Below, piece after piece: positions 21,361 to 32,326 of a DNA stretch of 64,000 nt. The position numbers were made by a program, and so were the translations under genes. The stretch is from Schizochytrium sp. TIO01. Its lineage: Eukaryota; Sar; Bigyra; Thraustochytrida; Thraustochytriidae. The stretch's first letter is position 1; each line of letters starts with the position of its first letter. Location: NCBI GenBank assembly GCA_004764695.1, contig SMSO01000007.1, positions 1,867,270-1,931,269 of the forward strand, in the 5' to 3' direction. The notes below the pieces were generated by a model. The model saw only the letters and a program-made list of their open reading frames with translations, did not search any database and was not told where the DNA came from.

Positions 21361-23538
21361 GGTATGGTCAGCAATCTCCAGTGAGCTTGACGACACAAGG
21401 TGAGAAGGAGACGAGTTGAATTTGGATGAGGCTGGATCTTCGAAGTATCTATCTATCGATCAATATCGATCCTGCTAAAGCCAGACCAGGTCCGGCAGAG
21501 GACAGCTGCCTGCGTCCAGGCCCTGCGCCGTACTCTCGCGCCGACGCCAACGGTGCACGCGCCGTTGTGGCTTGGTCTTCTTGGTCTGCTCGAGCGCTTT
21601 CGAAGTAAAAGAGAATTTCACCACTTCACTTCTTCTCCTTCTTCTTCTTCTTCTTCTTCTTCTTCTTCTTCTTCTGCTTCTTGTGTATGTTTCAATACGC
21701 TATTTGTTCACTCTCTATACTCCATAGTATACCGTAACCTTGACTTTGAGACACCATTTTGTTTCACTTGTGCACTGCTCCAATCACTTACAAACAAATA
21801 ATTAGCAGAATCTATGCAACGAAGAGAAGACCAACTCAACTGCCGTCGAAATGATGCACGCTTCCATGGCGCTTGTCATTGTTTTCAGGCTGGAGACGAG
21901 AGAAAGAAGCGCTTTTGGTTTCTCCTCGAGTGGAGTCAGACCTTCTGGAGTGGGCTTCCTTCCCTCTACAGAAGCATCGCAGAAGACTATTTTGCAGGCA
22001 TCAACAGCAACAGGCAATCTTGCTAAGACTGCGTAGGGAGTGCTACAGAGAACAGCAGGATTGACGATGGTGCGGTAACAAATGGGCAAATAGGCTAGAT
22101 ACCAGTGGACAAGAGTAAAATGCGTAATTTGGGCTGTGCAGCGCTAGAGAAGCTCGATACTTCAAGCTGAGGAAATGCAGAGGTCCAAGGAAGGTTAAAG
22201 TGCTGGTTCTGACCAAAGTTTGCCAGCTTGGGCTGTAATATTCAGGTTAGAGTGCGGGAATTTTGACCAACTTCATCGGTACTACATGGTACCTGGTTTA
22301 GTACTACCTACTACTTGGCGGAGGTGTGTGAAAGTATACAATAAGAACAACTGTTGTGTATCAAGACTAGAGTAGAGCGCTTGCGAAATGATGAAAATGT
22401 TGACGATGGCAGAGGCTGAGTCGAGGAAGTAGAGGCTGGGGAGTGCGACAAAAGTGTCCGTGCCTTCAAGCTGCTTATATTGAGAATTGAAAATGGCTCA
22501 GAGAAGGCTGGAATGCTGAAAAAAGAAATTTGGGGCTCCAGTCTGGAGGCGAGCACTCACTCACTCTTGACAAGTTAGCAAAAGAAAAAGGTGATCAAAA
22601 GAGGAAGAGGCCAATCCAATGACGCTTTCTTCTTCGCGAACAACAACGGAATTGAAGTAGGGGGAAATAGCCAATGTGGAGATGTGAACTAGTCGAGCAG
22701 GAATTAAAATAGTCCTTGGGACTCTACTATGCCTGTCATGTAATTGGATTTGATTATTTGCACGCATTATATTCTCAAAGGCATGGGGAATTTTAACCAT
22801 GCGCACAAGCATTTGTCAAAATATTCATAAATGACTTTCTCAGGATGTATATAGTGATGGACGACGATTTATACCCCTTTGAGCAAGACATGATAGCTAT
22901 GAACGTAATTAACATATGTTTCTTAAAGTTGTTGACAATTTGACGTGCCCTCTTTTCAATTCTTTTCTGTTCTTTCACTCTAAAAATCAGCTAGAATTAG
23001 CATTTATCCAATCAGTGATGCCTTTGGGCAGCATCCATAGAACCAAAATATATCTACAGTAGTTATGATTTAGTTGTCCTTGCAGTCATCGTAGACATTC
23101 CAGAATCCGAGTCATGTCCAGCAAAAAGGTTCTTACCTCTGCTAAGATATTATCATTTTAGAGAGACTCGATGCAATTAGCTTTTGACGTCTTGCATTAT
23201 CATATTTTTTCGTTTGGTTTTCCGTATGGAAAACGCAACAAGAAGATTAACATATTCGCATGGTTTCTTTTCCCACTTCCGTCAACAAGTTTCTCCTTCT
23301 GTCATGAAAAAACTGAATACCAAAAGTTACCTCTAGAATAGCTTTATGCTATCAAATCCGTTGCCAAAGATCTCTAGCTGCGTTTTGTTTGACCGAGCAT
23401 AAGACCAAGGAACGCAAAGCTATACCAACCCTATTAGCATTTGCCTATTCATTAGAAAAAGTGCTATTGCTATAAACTTTACCAGAGCGCATAATTTTCC
23501 AACATATGCAGTGCTGAATAGACTTCTTATTTACAGTC
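21361..23538. other. Intergenic upstream of EMC1; unidentified minus-strand ORFs
   Basis: Contains a TTC/CTT trinucleotide run (about 21629-21680). Three consecutive minus-strand open frames at 21802-22089, 22311-22556 and 22561-22812 have plausible composition but no recognisable domain and no clear splice signals linking them. They could be relics of one minus-strand gene or chance. From 22.8 to 23.5 kb the sequence is AT-rich and featureless to my eye. Confidence 0.4.
21629..21680. repeat. TTC trinucleotide microsatellite
   Basis: Direct tandem of TTC units, interrupted once or twice. It lies about 270 bases upstream of the EMC1 start on the opposite strand. Confidence 0.85.
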
Positions 23539-24225
23539 ATGTACCAACAAAGCCATCATTCACCGGATACATCTTTGCCCAGTGCTCATTATGTGGATAT
23601 CGCTTCGTTTGATGAGTCCTTTGTGAAGTCCCTTGGGGTGAAACAATGTTTTATTAGTTCTTTCAATGACTACCGTGCCGAAAAGGTTTCCGAGAAGCTT
23701 GTAGATTCAAGAACACGTCAGGAGTCTCCCTTTATTGCGGTGTCAGATCATGTGAAGTGCCTGCCTCCTTCCGAGGTCCTCCCCCAGTCCAAGATTCGAT
23801 TAAGAGAGACACCGATACAGTCTTTGCTGCGCGAGTATATATAGATGGAATGGTCGTTTTTGTAGTAAGCTCGCTTCCGCATTACTCAAGAGCTTGCACT
23901 CTCACAGACGGTGTAAAAAGGATAAGACCCTTTGACGATGGAGATTTATCCTTGTTTTTTCCTGTCCGAGAAGGATTGCAACAACCTTATGCAACTGTAT
24001 GGCGCGAATGAGACATCTGTTGAAGCATCGGTGTGGAATGTACTTAATCAGGCGTGTGCAAAATCTTCAAATGTTGAAGGCATTACATCATTTTTGCTGG
24101 GTAGCTCTTATACACCCGAAAAGCTTGAGAAGCTGAACCGTCGAGCACAGGGGAGCGCAGACCGATGGACCGAGCTTCAAACCTTTCCGTTTTGGGTTTT
24201 AAATATTCTCCCCTTTAGAGACTAA
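23539..24225 (+). pseudogene. Frameshifted gene relic A, unidentified
   Basis: Protein-like sequence runs through the region but changes frame twice. It starts at ATG 23539 in one frame, shifts around an AGAGAGA run near 23815, stays open in the second frame through VYIDGMVVFVVSSL, and returns to the first frame at a six-T run near 23955. It then continues through ANETSVEASVWNVLNQ and EKLEKLNRRAQGSADRWTEL to a TAA at 24225. Repaired length would be about 228 residues. I do not recognise a family. The breaks argue for a decayed gene, though assembly errors at short runs cannot be excluded because the second break lies in a homopolymer. A similar relic follows only 20 bases later on the same strand. 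Confidence 0.45.
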
Positions 24226-24245
24226 ATGCAAACAAAAGAAATACA

Positions 24246-24682
24246 ATGACTCTAACACCTGAAGAATATCTAGCTCAGAGAGAGAAACAAGCGGGGCGTT
24301 CTTTAATTGGAAACACATGTGCTGCTCTGACCATTGCGCTTGCTGTTAGCTTGGTTGATCAGAACGAGCACTACATTCGGGAGCTATCACCGTTTTCTTT
24401 GCTACTGCGGCGGTTCTGTTCATTTTTGGTTTTTTTTGATGCGCGAAGAAATGCCTAGTGTGACCACAATCTATCCACTGGGGTATGCAGTCCCCGAAAA
24501 GCACATGGAGCGCTTGCCTGAATTGCTTTTGAAGGCAAAAAATAGCGAATGAAGTTGATGGTCACGTCGATCGATACGATTGCAAGGATGAGCTTGACTT
24601 ATCGAGCATCTGCGAGCCTTCCGCGTATACAGCAAGCAAGCTGGCTCGAGGCTCTTGCGAGTGGGTGCCTTATCTCGAATAG
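24246..24682 (+). pseudogene. Frameshifted gene relic B, two-TM protein, unidentified
   Basis: Starts at ATG 24246 (MTLTPEEYLAQREKQAGRS) with a first hydrophobic helix (IGNTCAALTIALAVSLV). It shifts frame near 24382 into a second hydrophobic helix (AITVFFATAAVLFIFGFF), shifts again in an eight-T run near 24430, and again in a six-A run near 24540, ending with SSICEPSAYTASKLARGS and a TAG at 24682. Repaired, it would be a membrane protein of about 145 residues with two helices and a soluble C-terminus. No family is recognised. Two of the three breaks lie in homopolymers. The 20-base gap from relic A is far tighter than any spacing between intact genes in this window. Confidence 0.45.
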
Positions 24683-26130
24683 GTAGTCAGTCCCCTAAAG
24701 CTCGCTTTGGTTGCTGCCTTCCTGGTTCCTATGGCCATTTTGGAGTTGTTAGACGGACTCCTTCCTCGAGCTTCTCGTGCGGCCTAGAAACGACAACAAC
24801 GGCTACAACAACAGCAACACGAGCAGCAGTAGCGAGAGCGGGGGCACCGCTCTGTGCAGAGCTGCGTGTCCACGCCCACTCCATTGCGACGGAGCGCTTC
24901 GTTCGAGCTGTCGCTGCATATGGCCTGTCGCTCCAACGATGGTGTTCCTGCACGCCGGAACGACTCGTGAATGAACTTCATCAATTCGTGAACTTCTTTC
25001 CATCATTGTTGTCATCATTCCAGGGAAAATGGACTTCCAGCTGGCCCACCTTTGCGAACCATTTCTCCGTAAGGCACGCGACCAAGCGCGCCGTCTTCCT
25101 TCTCTGCAGGAAGGCCAAGCGGAGCAGTTATCTAATTCGCTCTGATCCACGCTCCTGACCTGAAAGGCGCCTCTCAAACCAAGGTCAGCCAGGCAGGCAG
25201 TGCACGGAGCACTCTAAGTAGGCCGCGAGCATCTGCATGCATCACACATCATTCGGAACGCTCAAAGCACAATCAATCATGACAGGCCTCGATCAAATCG
25301 TGAGCTTCCCGAAAGGCCATGGAACCAGATCGCCTCGTGAATGTATGATATGACTCGCACACGCACACACATTATTTTTTTAATCATTTGTCCATCTTAT
25401 TTCCAAGCACAAATAGACCAGCGTCAAGTTTCTCCAAGTTTTTCAGCTTGGTGCAGCAATGCTGCTCTCTGCACGGCCCTTCTTAACAGGAGATGTTGAG
25501 CTAGCTCTACGCTTCACTCATGCATGCTCTGTGGCATTCATTGCTTAGTGGCGAGCTGCACTTCCTCCACGTTTTTCATGTTCTTCATGCCAAATGTCTC
25601 TGGTTTCTTCGTAACAGGCGGCAGGCACTAGGAATGTATGTATGTATCTGTAATTGCATGGGCCTATGGTTGTCAGCGCACTCTGAGGAGTCAGCACGTA
25701 CGACTCAGCTTCGTGAACCCTCCAGAGCCTCTGGCTAGCTGCCTGATTGATTAAACTATGTCAACCGACCAATAACTTCACTGGCCGCAGTCACGGCCTG
25801 GAAGACCGCCACAACGTAGCTGAGGATCAGACCAAGTTGCGGCGAGGTCCACTTCTTGCGAGAGATCTGCATCATCGCTTTCCACAACCGATGAACATCT
25901 CCGTGTCTTCAGAAGATATGTAATGCACTAAAATGGCATACACAAATGCAATGCAATGCAATGCGGTGAAAAGGCCGTGAGGACAGCAAACAAATTGAAT
26001 TACAACATCAAGGAAACACTACCTTCTAACCAGCCTGCCTTTCTACCCGCTGCGAGCTTTCCATCATCAGCGTTCGGAATCGATTCCGAGTCTGCCTTGA
26101 AAGAAGCAACCAATTGTGCGAATTCCAACC
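24683..26130. other. Intergenic, mixed composition; no gene recognised
   Basis: GC-richer patch at 24.7-25.2 kb with a CAA/CAG-like trinucleotide stretch near 24790-24835. A 167-codon open frame (24655-25158) passes through this low-complexity stretch, shows no domain, and is not accepted. The remainder is featureless. Confidence 0.45.
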
Positions 26131-26232
26131 AAAGAAGCCAACGAAATCCAACGAAATCCAACGAAATCCAACGAAATCCAACGAAATCCAACGAAATCAA
26201 ATCAAATCAAATCAAATCAAATCAAATCAAAT
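26131..26232. repeat. Tandem ACGAAATCCA (10-bp) repeat decaying into AAATC (5-bp) repeat
   Basis: About six copies of a 10-base unit ACGAAATCCA are followed directly by about eight copies of the 5-base unit AAATC. The 5-mer is contained within the 10-mer, suggesting expansion of a sub-unit. The open frames across it encode Lys/Ser/Asn-rich repeats and are not genes. Confidence 0.9.
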
Positions 26233-26450
26233 GAGAGCGAACGAATTGTATGTCCATCTCGTAAGACGAAGAAGACAAGGACTCCGTGGAGCCTGGCTGG
26301 CTTCAGCGGAATGAATGCTGGAATGCTGGCCGCCCGAGCCGAACCAGGCTCCTCCTCTCGCCGCCGGCGGAGCGCCTGCCGTCGCGCGGCCTCCCTCCTC
26401 CGTCGCTCCCGCGCCCTGCGCTGCGTCTGCTTCGCGCTCTGGTTCTCCGC

Positions 26451-26488
26451 GGATCGATCGATCGATCGATGCGATGCGATGCGATGCG
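26451..26488. repeat. GATC tandem followed by GCGAT tandem
   Basis: GATCGATCGATCGATC is followed directly by repeated GCGAT units. Self-complementary GATC runs also occur at about 761, 28660, 36711 and 50535. Confidence 0.8.
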
Positions 26489-26607
26489 TGAGAGATTCAT
26501 TCATTCATTCGCACGAGTCAAATCCACCAAACGAAACGCCCCAAATGCAACAAATGAAACGAATTTAATCAAACAAACAAATGGAACAAACAAACAAATG
26601 GAACAAG

Positions 26608-26704
26608 GAAAAACATTCATACATTCACACATTCATACATTCATACATTCACACATTCATACATTCATACATTCATACATTCATACATTCACACATTCAT
26701 ACAA
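26608..26704. repeat. ATTCATAC/ATTCACAC 8-bp tandem repeat
   Basis: About twelve copies of an 8-base unit alternating between CATTCATA and CATTCACA, read directly from the sequence. Confidence 0.9.
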
Positions 26705-26759
26705 ACAAACACATGAATAGATAAACAAACAGATCAAACAAGTAAGTAGGTGAATAAAC

Positions 26760-27960
26760 ACATCAACTCACAGCAAACAAAAGTTTGTGGTTCCAATCGA
26801 GATGGCCAATCACTAGCACTTGAGCAGCCTCATTTTAAAGAATGCATTGCCATATGTCATAAGGGCGCTTTTGCAGAGTGGGAAAGGCGGCTTTTTGAAG
26901 TATGAGTGCGGCATAAGTTAAGTTTCCAGTTGGTTAGTTGATGAAAGAGTATGTTTTATTTCTGTCGCCGCCACCATTGCTAACTTTGTTTGTAGATACG
27001 AACTGTATAATCAAAAGTAAACCTTTACTTTAGTTTTGCGGCAGCTTAGGCGCTGCTAGGCGCCTCCTACCACGCTATACTTGTTTACAGTAAAGCAAAA
27101 AAGTGAGGGAGAAAGGACAAACCTGGCTGGCTAGACTTTCCGCTAGGAGATCCTACTGGCTAGGCCAGAGAAGGTTATTCGCCTCATTTTAAAAATTGTT
27201 TTTGTTGTTTTTGAAAAGAGAGAGGCAAGAAAAGCTTTCTTTTCTTACTTGATTCTACGATGTATTGTTGTATTGGCTTAAGATAAAAGCACCTTCAAGT
27301 TTATCATCCATAGATCGTGATATATAAAATTAGAAATTCGATTTCAAATGAAAAAATAGAAACAACATCGATGCCAAAAGAAACTTCGAAGCGGCGGGAA
27401 AGAGAACGCGAGGAGAACAGAAAGAAAGATACTGCGTGCTTATCATTAAGGGCCGCGTTCTCTTTTCCCGCTTCTGTTCTTTCCCGCCAGTTTCCTCTTT
27501 CTTTTCAGCGTCGCTGAGTTCTGAGCTTCTTTCCACGGCCCTCCTAGCGGCCAGATAGGCCAAACCTTAATGGCCGAGGTTTAAAAATCGATGATGCCTG
27601 AGTCTCTAAGAAAGTAAGTCAGTCCACGCGGAATTTCCGCCTTCTGAAGCGGCGGACTCGAAGAAGCGCAGGCAGGAGGCACCGCAGCCAGGACGGCCGC
27701 CGCTGCCTGAGGGGGCGCCAGCGGCCTCCTATGGGCCCCAGAGCGCTCCCTCCGCGGGCCCCGCTCGGCTTTCCAGAGCGTTTTGGAGGGAAGCGAGGCC
27801 AATTCGAGCGAACAGAGCAGAGCCCATTGAAGTTCTGTCTTTCAGGAGAGGGAGGCCTAGAGGGAAGTAGGTGGGTCTTAGGCGCACATTACTGTTGTTG
27901 CTGTTGTTGTCGAATGGAGGAATGAATAAATCATTCGTTTATTTCATTCGTTTGTTTCAC
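26760..27960. other. Intergenic; no gene recognised
   Basis: Mixed sequence with a GC-rich segment at 27.4-27.9 kb. Open frames are short and lack domain character. A short TGT/TGC triplet run occurs at about 27890-27910. Confidence 0.5.
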
Positions 27961-27984
27961 TCGTTTATTCATTCCTTGATTTCA

Positions 27985-28019
<35 letters not shown>

Positions 28020-28330
28020 GAATGAATGAAGAATGAATGAATGAAGAATGAATGAATGAATAAAGGAATGAAACGAATGAATGAATGAATGAATGAATAA
28101 AGGAATGAAACGAATGAATGAATGAATGATTGATTGATTGATTGATTGAATGAATGAATAAAGGAAGGATTGAATGAGTGAATAAAGGAAGGATTGAATG
28201 AATGAATAAAGGAAGGATTGAATGAATGAATAAAGTAAGGATTGAATGAATGAATAAAGTAAGGATTGAATGAATGAATAAAGTAAGGATTGAATGAATG
28301 AATAAAGGAAGGATTGAATGAATGATTGAG
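27985..28330. repeat. GATT and GAAT arrays with a 24-bp minisatellite
   Basis: GATT units (about 27987-28016) pass into GAAT units, a second GATT block (about 28126-28146) and then about seven copies of a 24-base unit, GAATGAATGAATAAAGGAAGGATT, with GGAAGG/GTAAGG variants. The minus-strand 141-codon open frame across it encodes an octapeptide repeat (NPSFIHSF) and is a by-product of the repeat. Confidence 0.92.
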
Positions 28331-28705
28331 AATGCTGAGATGGATCATCGTCGTTTGGTCATGGAACATTAGAGCGAATGAAGGAAACAATAAAGGAGCG
28401 ATTTCCCATTCCTCAGTTCACTCATTCATTCATTCCTCAGTTCACTCATTCATTCACTCTTATTTCATTCCTCTGTTCACTAATTGATAGATTGATAGAT
28501 CGATCACTTCATTCATTCATTCATAACTCAGACAAGCGTCAAGGAAAGCAGCAACAGCAGTAGATGGGTAGATCCGGCCGGCAGCAGCGCCGCGAGGCAC
28601 GGCGTGGACCGCCTCCACGCCCGCCTGCGGAGGGAGGGAGGCCTTGGCCTGGAGCGGATTGACGATTGATCGATCAATCGATCGTCATCGTTTGTTTGTT
28701 TTCTC

Positions 28706-28747
<42 letters not shown>

Positions 28748-29695
28748 AGAGCAATCAATGTTCGTTGTTTCTCATTCGCTCATTTCATTTGTTGTTGATT
28801 GACTGTATCATTGATACCCACTTTGTTAGTTAGCTAGCGGTGGCACTAAGCAGGTCCTAGCAGCGCACTAGGATAATCTCCATTTTCTTCTTTCAGTTTT
28901 GGCTTTGCTGTTTAATTGAAAAAAAAAATAAAAAAACAAAAAAACATAAAAATTGTGGATGAAAAAGATAATTATTATTTGTTTGTTTGTTTGTTTGTTT
29001 GTTTGTTTCTTCCTATTTGAAGGAGACATTGATTGATTTATGGATTGTTTTTCCTCGAATCAGATTTCCTTTCGCCGGCGTCTACTACTGCGCCGTCCAG
29101 TTACGAAGTCCTCTCCCTGTTCTTCTTCTTCGTCGTCGCTGTCGCCGTCGCCGTCCTCCGCCAAGAGGACACCCGGCCGCGACTCCGACTGGCTTGTACT
29201 CTCTCTGCGTCCAGCCTTGAACGGCAGCTCGAGCCTCGGCAGTGCCGGGAATCGGACTCCACGAAGGTCTCTCTCTCTCTCTCTCTCTCTCGCTCTGCGC
29301 TTCTCTCATCCTAGCCTCGGCAAAAAGCCTCCTTCCTCTCCACCACCGTTGCGCCCGCGAGCGGAGCCAACACCACCGGGAAGGAAATCTTCTCGCTTCA
29401 CTGCGTGGCCTGCGCAGAGGTTTTGTCACGAGGATTCGTAGAACTTGTTGACCTTTTCAAGCGGGGCCTTGGATCTGCTGCATATCTATCTCTCTTTAGA
29501 TACAGATCTTCATAATAGATCCATCCTTGACGTTGCAACCTTCAACTCCTCGCAACTACTCCAGAAGCGGCTCAACATCTATCCAAGTATTGAGCTACCT
29601 GGCGAGTTTTCGTAAGGCTTTTTTAATATACATTTTGGTGAAAGGTTCTGAAAGGAATCGTCTTTGTAGGCATCTCATTATAGCCAAATTGCATC
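28331..29695. other. Upstream region of the SH3-GYF-tubby gene
   Basis: Repeat-rich 5' region. It holds a self-complementary GATCGATC-centred segment at about 28655-28690, a TC dinucleotide run at about 28702-28746, a TTTG array at about 28978-29008 and a second CT run at about 29268-29292. The last 400 bases before the ATG have no upstream open frame with domain character and probably hold the promoter and 5' UTR. Confidence 0.5.
28702..28746. repeat. TC dinucleotide microsatellite
   Basis: Nearly perfect CT/TC run of about 45 bases with one TGTC interruption. A shorter one lies at 29268-29292. Confidence 0.9.
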
Positions 29696-32326
29696 ATGTT
29701 CAAGTACCGTGCCATCCAGGGCTTTCAGGCTGAGGGACCCGGCGAGATGTCCATCAATGCTGGCGAAATCCTCGTCGCTCAGGACAATACTCCTATGGAC
29801 GGCTGGATCGACGTTAAGTCTTTGAGTTCCGGCAACCAGGGCTTCGTTCCCTTCGGCTACCTGGACCTCGTCAAGCAGCCTGACACCAGCAGCGACGCTA
29901 GCAGCCAAGGAATGCTCTCAATGCAGAGTGGTCCTATGAGCAACTCTTTTGGCCAGATGGCTAACGTTACCTCTTACAACCACCTCGCCTCCGCAGGCCA
30001 GGAGCCTCCATCTGCCACCTCGTACAACCCGCTGGCCTCTCCTTCGGACCACTCGACCTACGACATGATGGGCTCGCCCAACACCCCCGGTTCATACGGT
30101 CAAAGTCCTATGACAGGGGACCAGTTCAACGCGCCCCCCCCGGCCCTGAATCCCTCCATTCAGGGCTCTAACCCTTTCGATCAAATGGGATCCATGGCCA
30201 ATTCTCTGCCACCAACCACAACATCTTCTTCTTCTTCTTCATCGTCATCCATGACTTCCAACTCCTCGGCGAGATCGCCGCCCCCTCAGATCCCGAGCTC
30301 TCAGAACGATGCATCGAAACGCCACTCATATGCCATGAACCAGGCCCCCCAACAACAGATGCAGAATGTGCAGGACCAGTACAAGGTTACAAACCGAGCC
30401 CAATTCGATGAAACATTGGAGCTGTGGCGTGAACGCGAGCGTAGATTTCTCAAGGGCGAGCCGGAACGCCTCCCGCAGTCAAAGAAGCGCGAATATTTTT
30501 TCTGGACACGCAACGGACAGCGTGTGGGACCGCTCACAGAGGAAGACATGCGACGCAGGTTCGATACGCGAGAACTCTCTCTGGATACACCCGTGGCACT
30601 CAGTGTGGAAAATGAAGAACCGCGTGCCGTGCAGCTCCAAGAATACTTTCCGAGCGTGCAAGATGCCTTTCAGACTGTTCCCAAGGTGGAGAAACCAGGT
30701 GAGATTATGTGGGTGTATCTTGATGACATGGGACTCGTGCAAGGCCCGTTCTCCTCGAAGCAAATGCGCGACTGGTTCCAGGATGGATACTTTAACGAGT
30801 TCTCAAAGGTCAAACTCGCCAACAGCGGCGATGACCTCTTTATGCAGCTGGGACTTCTCTTCCCGGAGGGACAGGGCGCGTTTCTTAGCGAAGGTGACCA
30901 GGCAGGGGCCAAGGCACGTCAGCGTGAGATCGACGCTCAAGGATCTTTTCGCAATGCAGGCTCTATGGGTTATGCAGGCATGACTGCGCCCTCCGATGGA
31001 TCATTCAGGCAAGGTGGCAGCCAGCAATTCGGCAGCGACAACATCGCGAGCCCGTACGATCCTAACAACCCGTATGGAATGGGATCCAGCGCAATGTACG
31101 GCAACACCGGACAGCCGCCGTTTGGCGCCTACGACCCCAACAATCCATTCGGAGGAAGTGGCTCCGATAATCTTGGTGGGTACACGCCTTCTAGCAGCAT
31201 GCCGCCTCCTGCGTGGGGAGCACCCAACTCGTCTTCTCAGTATGACCCTTTTGGGGCGCCAGACAGCGGAGGCAAAGCACTTCTTATGAGGGCGCTCAGT
31301 GGAGAAGAGCAGCGGCCTGGAGTGCCACCTGCACTTGGAGCTACCTCAGCAGGAGGAATCCCACCCCCCCCTGCGATGCAGCCACCGCAAGATGATGATT
31401 GGGGAGTTCACTGGAGCGACGAAGAGGACGAGTACCCGATCAAGGGTGTACAGAAGGGTCACGCTGAGGATAACCCATTGACTGTGGCGGAGATGGATGA
31501 CGACGAGGGCCAGAAACCCCCCAAAGTTACAAAATTCTCAGAGCTTAACGAGAGATACCTATCCAGCGTGGACTCGCTGTACTTATTTCTTACGAGGTGC
31601 TTGCCTAAGAAGCTCGGCACAATCCGCTGCAAGATCAAGCGCTCTGTGGTGGGTCTTCATGTGAACTACAACGTATACGAGGTCTTCCTCGAGAAGGATG
31701 ACGGGTCTCTTGGCCCGCAGATCATGTGCGCTCGCAAGCATCGCAAGTTCGGTATCGACTCTTTCTATAACCTTGAGATTGGTACAGTGAACACGCGTGA
31801 GTGCGGTAAGGTTATTTCTGCGCTCATCTTCAACTCCCTCGGTACAAACTTTGTATGTCATAACAATGTGTCTGCTCACAAGGGTAGACCCCGTGACCTG
31901 TGTTGCATCGTCTACGCGCGCAATGTCGGCCGTGGCCCCCGTAAGTTCCAGGTCGCCCTCCCAGCCCTTAAGGAGAACTCTGAGACCGAGATGGTAGAAT
32001 GGTCCCACCAAGGCTCTGTTCGCCGTTCCAAGATGTTGCAATCCCTCAACACTCTTGACTTTCCCAACCTTCAGCCGCTAGTGAATAAGAAACCCACCTG
32101 GTCCAAGAAGCACCGTGCTTGGGTCCTCAACTTCCACGGACGCGTCACGCGCTCTAGTGTAAAGAACTTCCAACTGGTGCGCCCAGACAACAACGACGAT
32201 GTTGTGCTTCAGTTCGGTCGCGTTGGCACGGATACTTTTACTATGGATATGAGCTGGCCAATTTCCCCCGTCACAGCCTTGGCAGTCTGTGTCTCTTCAC
32301 TCCACTCCAAGCTAGCAGTAGAATAA
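29696..32326 (+). CDS. SH3-GYF-GYF-tubby domain fusion protein
   Basis: 876 residues, single exon, start at ATG 29696. An SH3-like domain (about 1-60) carries GEMSINAGEILVAQ, GWIDV and GFVPFGYLDLV. A Ser/Pro/Gln-rich linker follows, with a poly-Ser run near 174-184 and an NPF motif near 158. GYF-1 (about 262-320, diverged: YFFWTRNGQRVGPL) precedes GYF-2 (about 335-390), which keeps the full signature MWVYLDDMGLVQGPF then MRDWFQDGYF. A second linker repeats YDPNNPYG/YDPNNPFG and contains NPF and DPF motifs and an acidic SDEEDEY patch. A tubby C-terminal domain (about 625-876) ends with GRVTRSSVKNFQLV, FGRVGTDTFTMDMSWP and AVCVSSLHSKLAVE. Tubby domains bind PI(4,5)P2, and the ARKHRKFG segment matches the basic patch involved. 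GYF domains bind Pro-rich peptides, and NPF/DPF motifs bind EH and AP2-ear domains. A membrane-trafficking adaptor role is inference. Confidence 0.9.
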   Translation: MFKYRAIQGFQAEGPGEMSINAGEILVAQDNTPMDGWIDVKSLSSGNQGFVPFGYLDLVKQPDTSSDASSQGMLSMQSGPMSNSFGQMANVTSYNHLASAGQEPPSATSYNPLASPSDHSTYDMMGSPNTPGSYGQSPMTGDQFNAPPPALNPSIQGSNPFDQMGSMANSLPPTTTSSSSSSSSSMTSNSSARSPPPQIPSSQNDASKRHSYAMNQAPQQQMQNVQDQYKVTNRAQFDETLELWRERERRFLKGEPERLPQSKKREYFFWTRNGQRVGPLTEEDMRRRFDTRELSLDTPVALSVENEEPRAVQLQEYFPSVQDAFQTVPKVEKPGEIMWVYLDDMGLVQGPFSSKQMRDWFQDGYFNEFSKVKLANSGDDLFMQLGLLFPEGQGAFLSEGDQAGAKARQREIDAQGSFRNAGSMGYAGMTAPSDGSFRQGGSQQFGSDNIASPYDPNNPYGMGSSAMYGNTGQPPFGAYDPNNPFGGSGSDNLGGYTPSSSMPPPAWGAPNSSSQYDPFGAPDSGGKALLMRALSGEEQRPGVPPALGATSAGGIPPPPAMQPPQDDDWGVHWSDEEDEYPIKGVQKGHAEDNPLTVAEMDDDEGQKPPKVTKFSELNERYLSSVDSLYLFLTRCLPKKLGTIRCKIKRSVVGLHVNYNVYEVFLEKDDGSLGPQIMCARKHRKFGIDSFYNLEIGTVNTRECGKVISALIFNSLGTNFVCHNNVSAHKGRPRDLCCIVYARNVGRGPRKFQVALPALKENSETEMVEWSHQGSVRRSKMLQSLNTLDFPNLQPLVNKKPTWSKKHRAWVLNFHGRVTRSSVKNFQLVRPDNNDDVVLQFGRVGTDTFTMDMSWPISPVTALAVCVSSLHSKLAVE

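Noticed and set aside
24655-25158. 167-codon plus-strand ORF
   Set aside because: Passes through a CAA/CAG-like low-complexity run, overlaps the end of relic B in another frame and shows no domain.
26131-26700. CRISPR-like repeat appearance of clustered short tandems
   Set aside because: Units are directly adjacent without unique spacers, and the host is eukaryotic.
27965-28390. Minus-strand ORF encoding an NPSFIHSF octapeptide repeat
   Set aside because: A 24-bp minisatellite keeps any stop-free frame open; there is no gene context.
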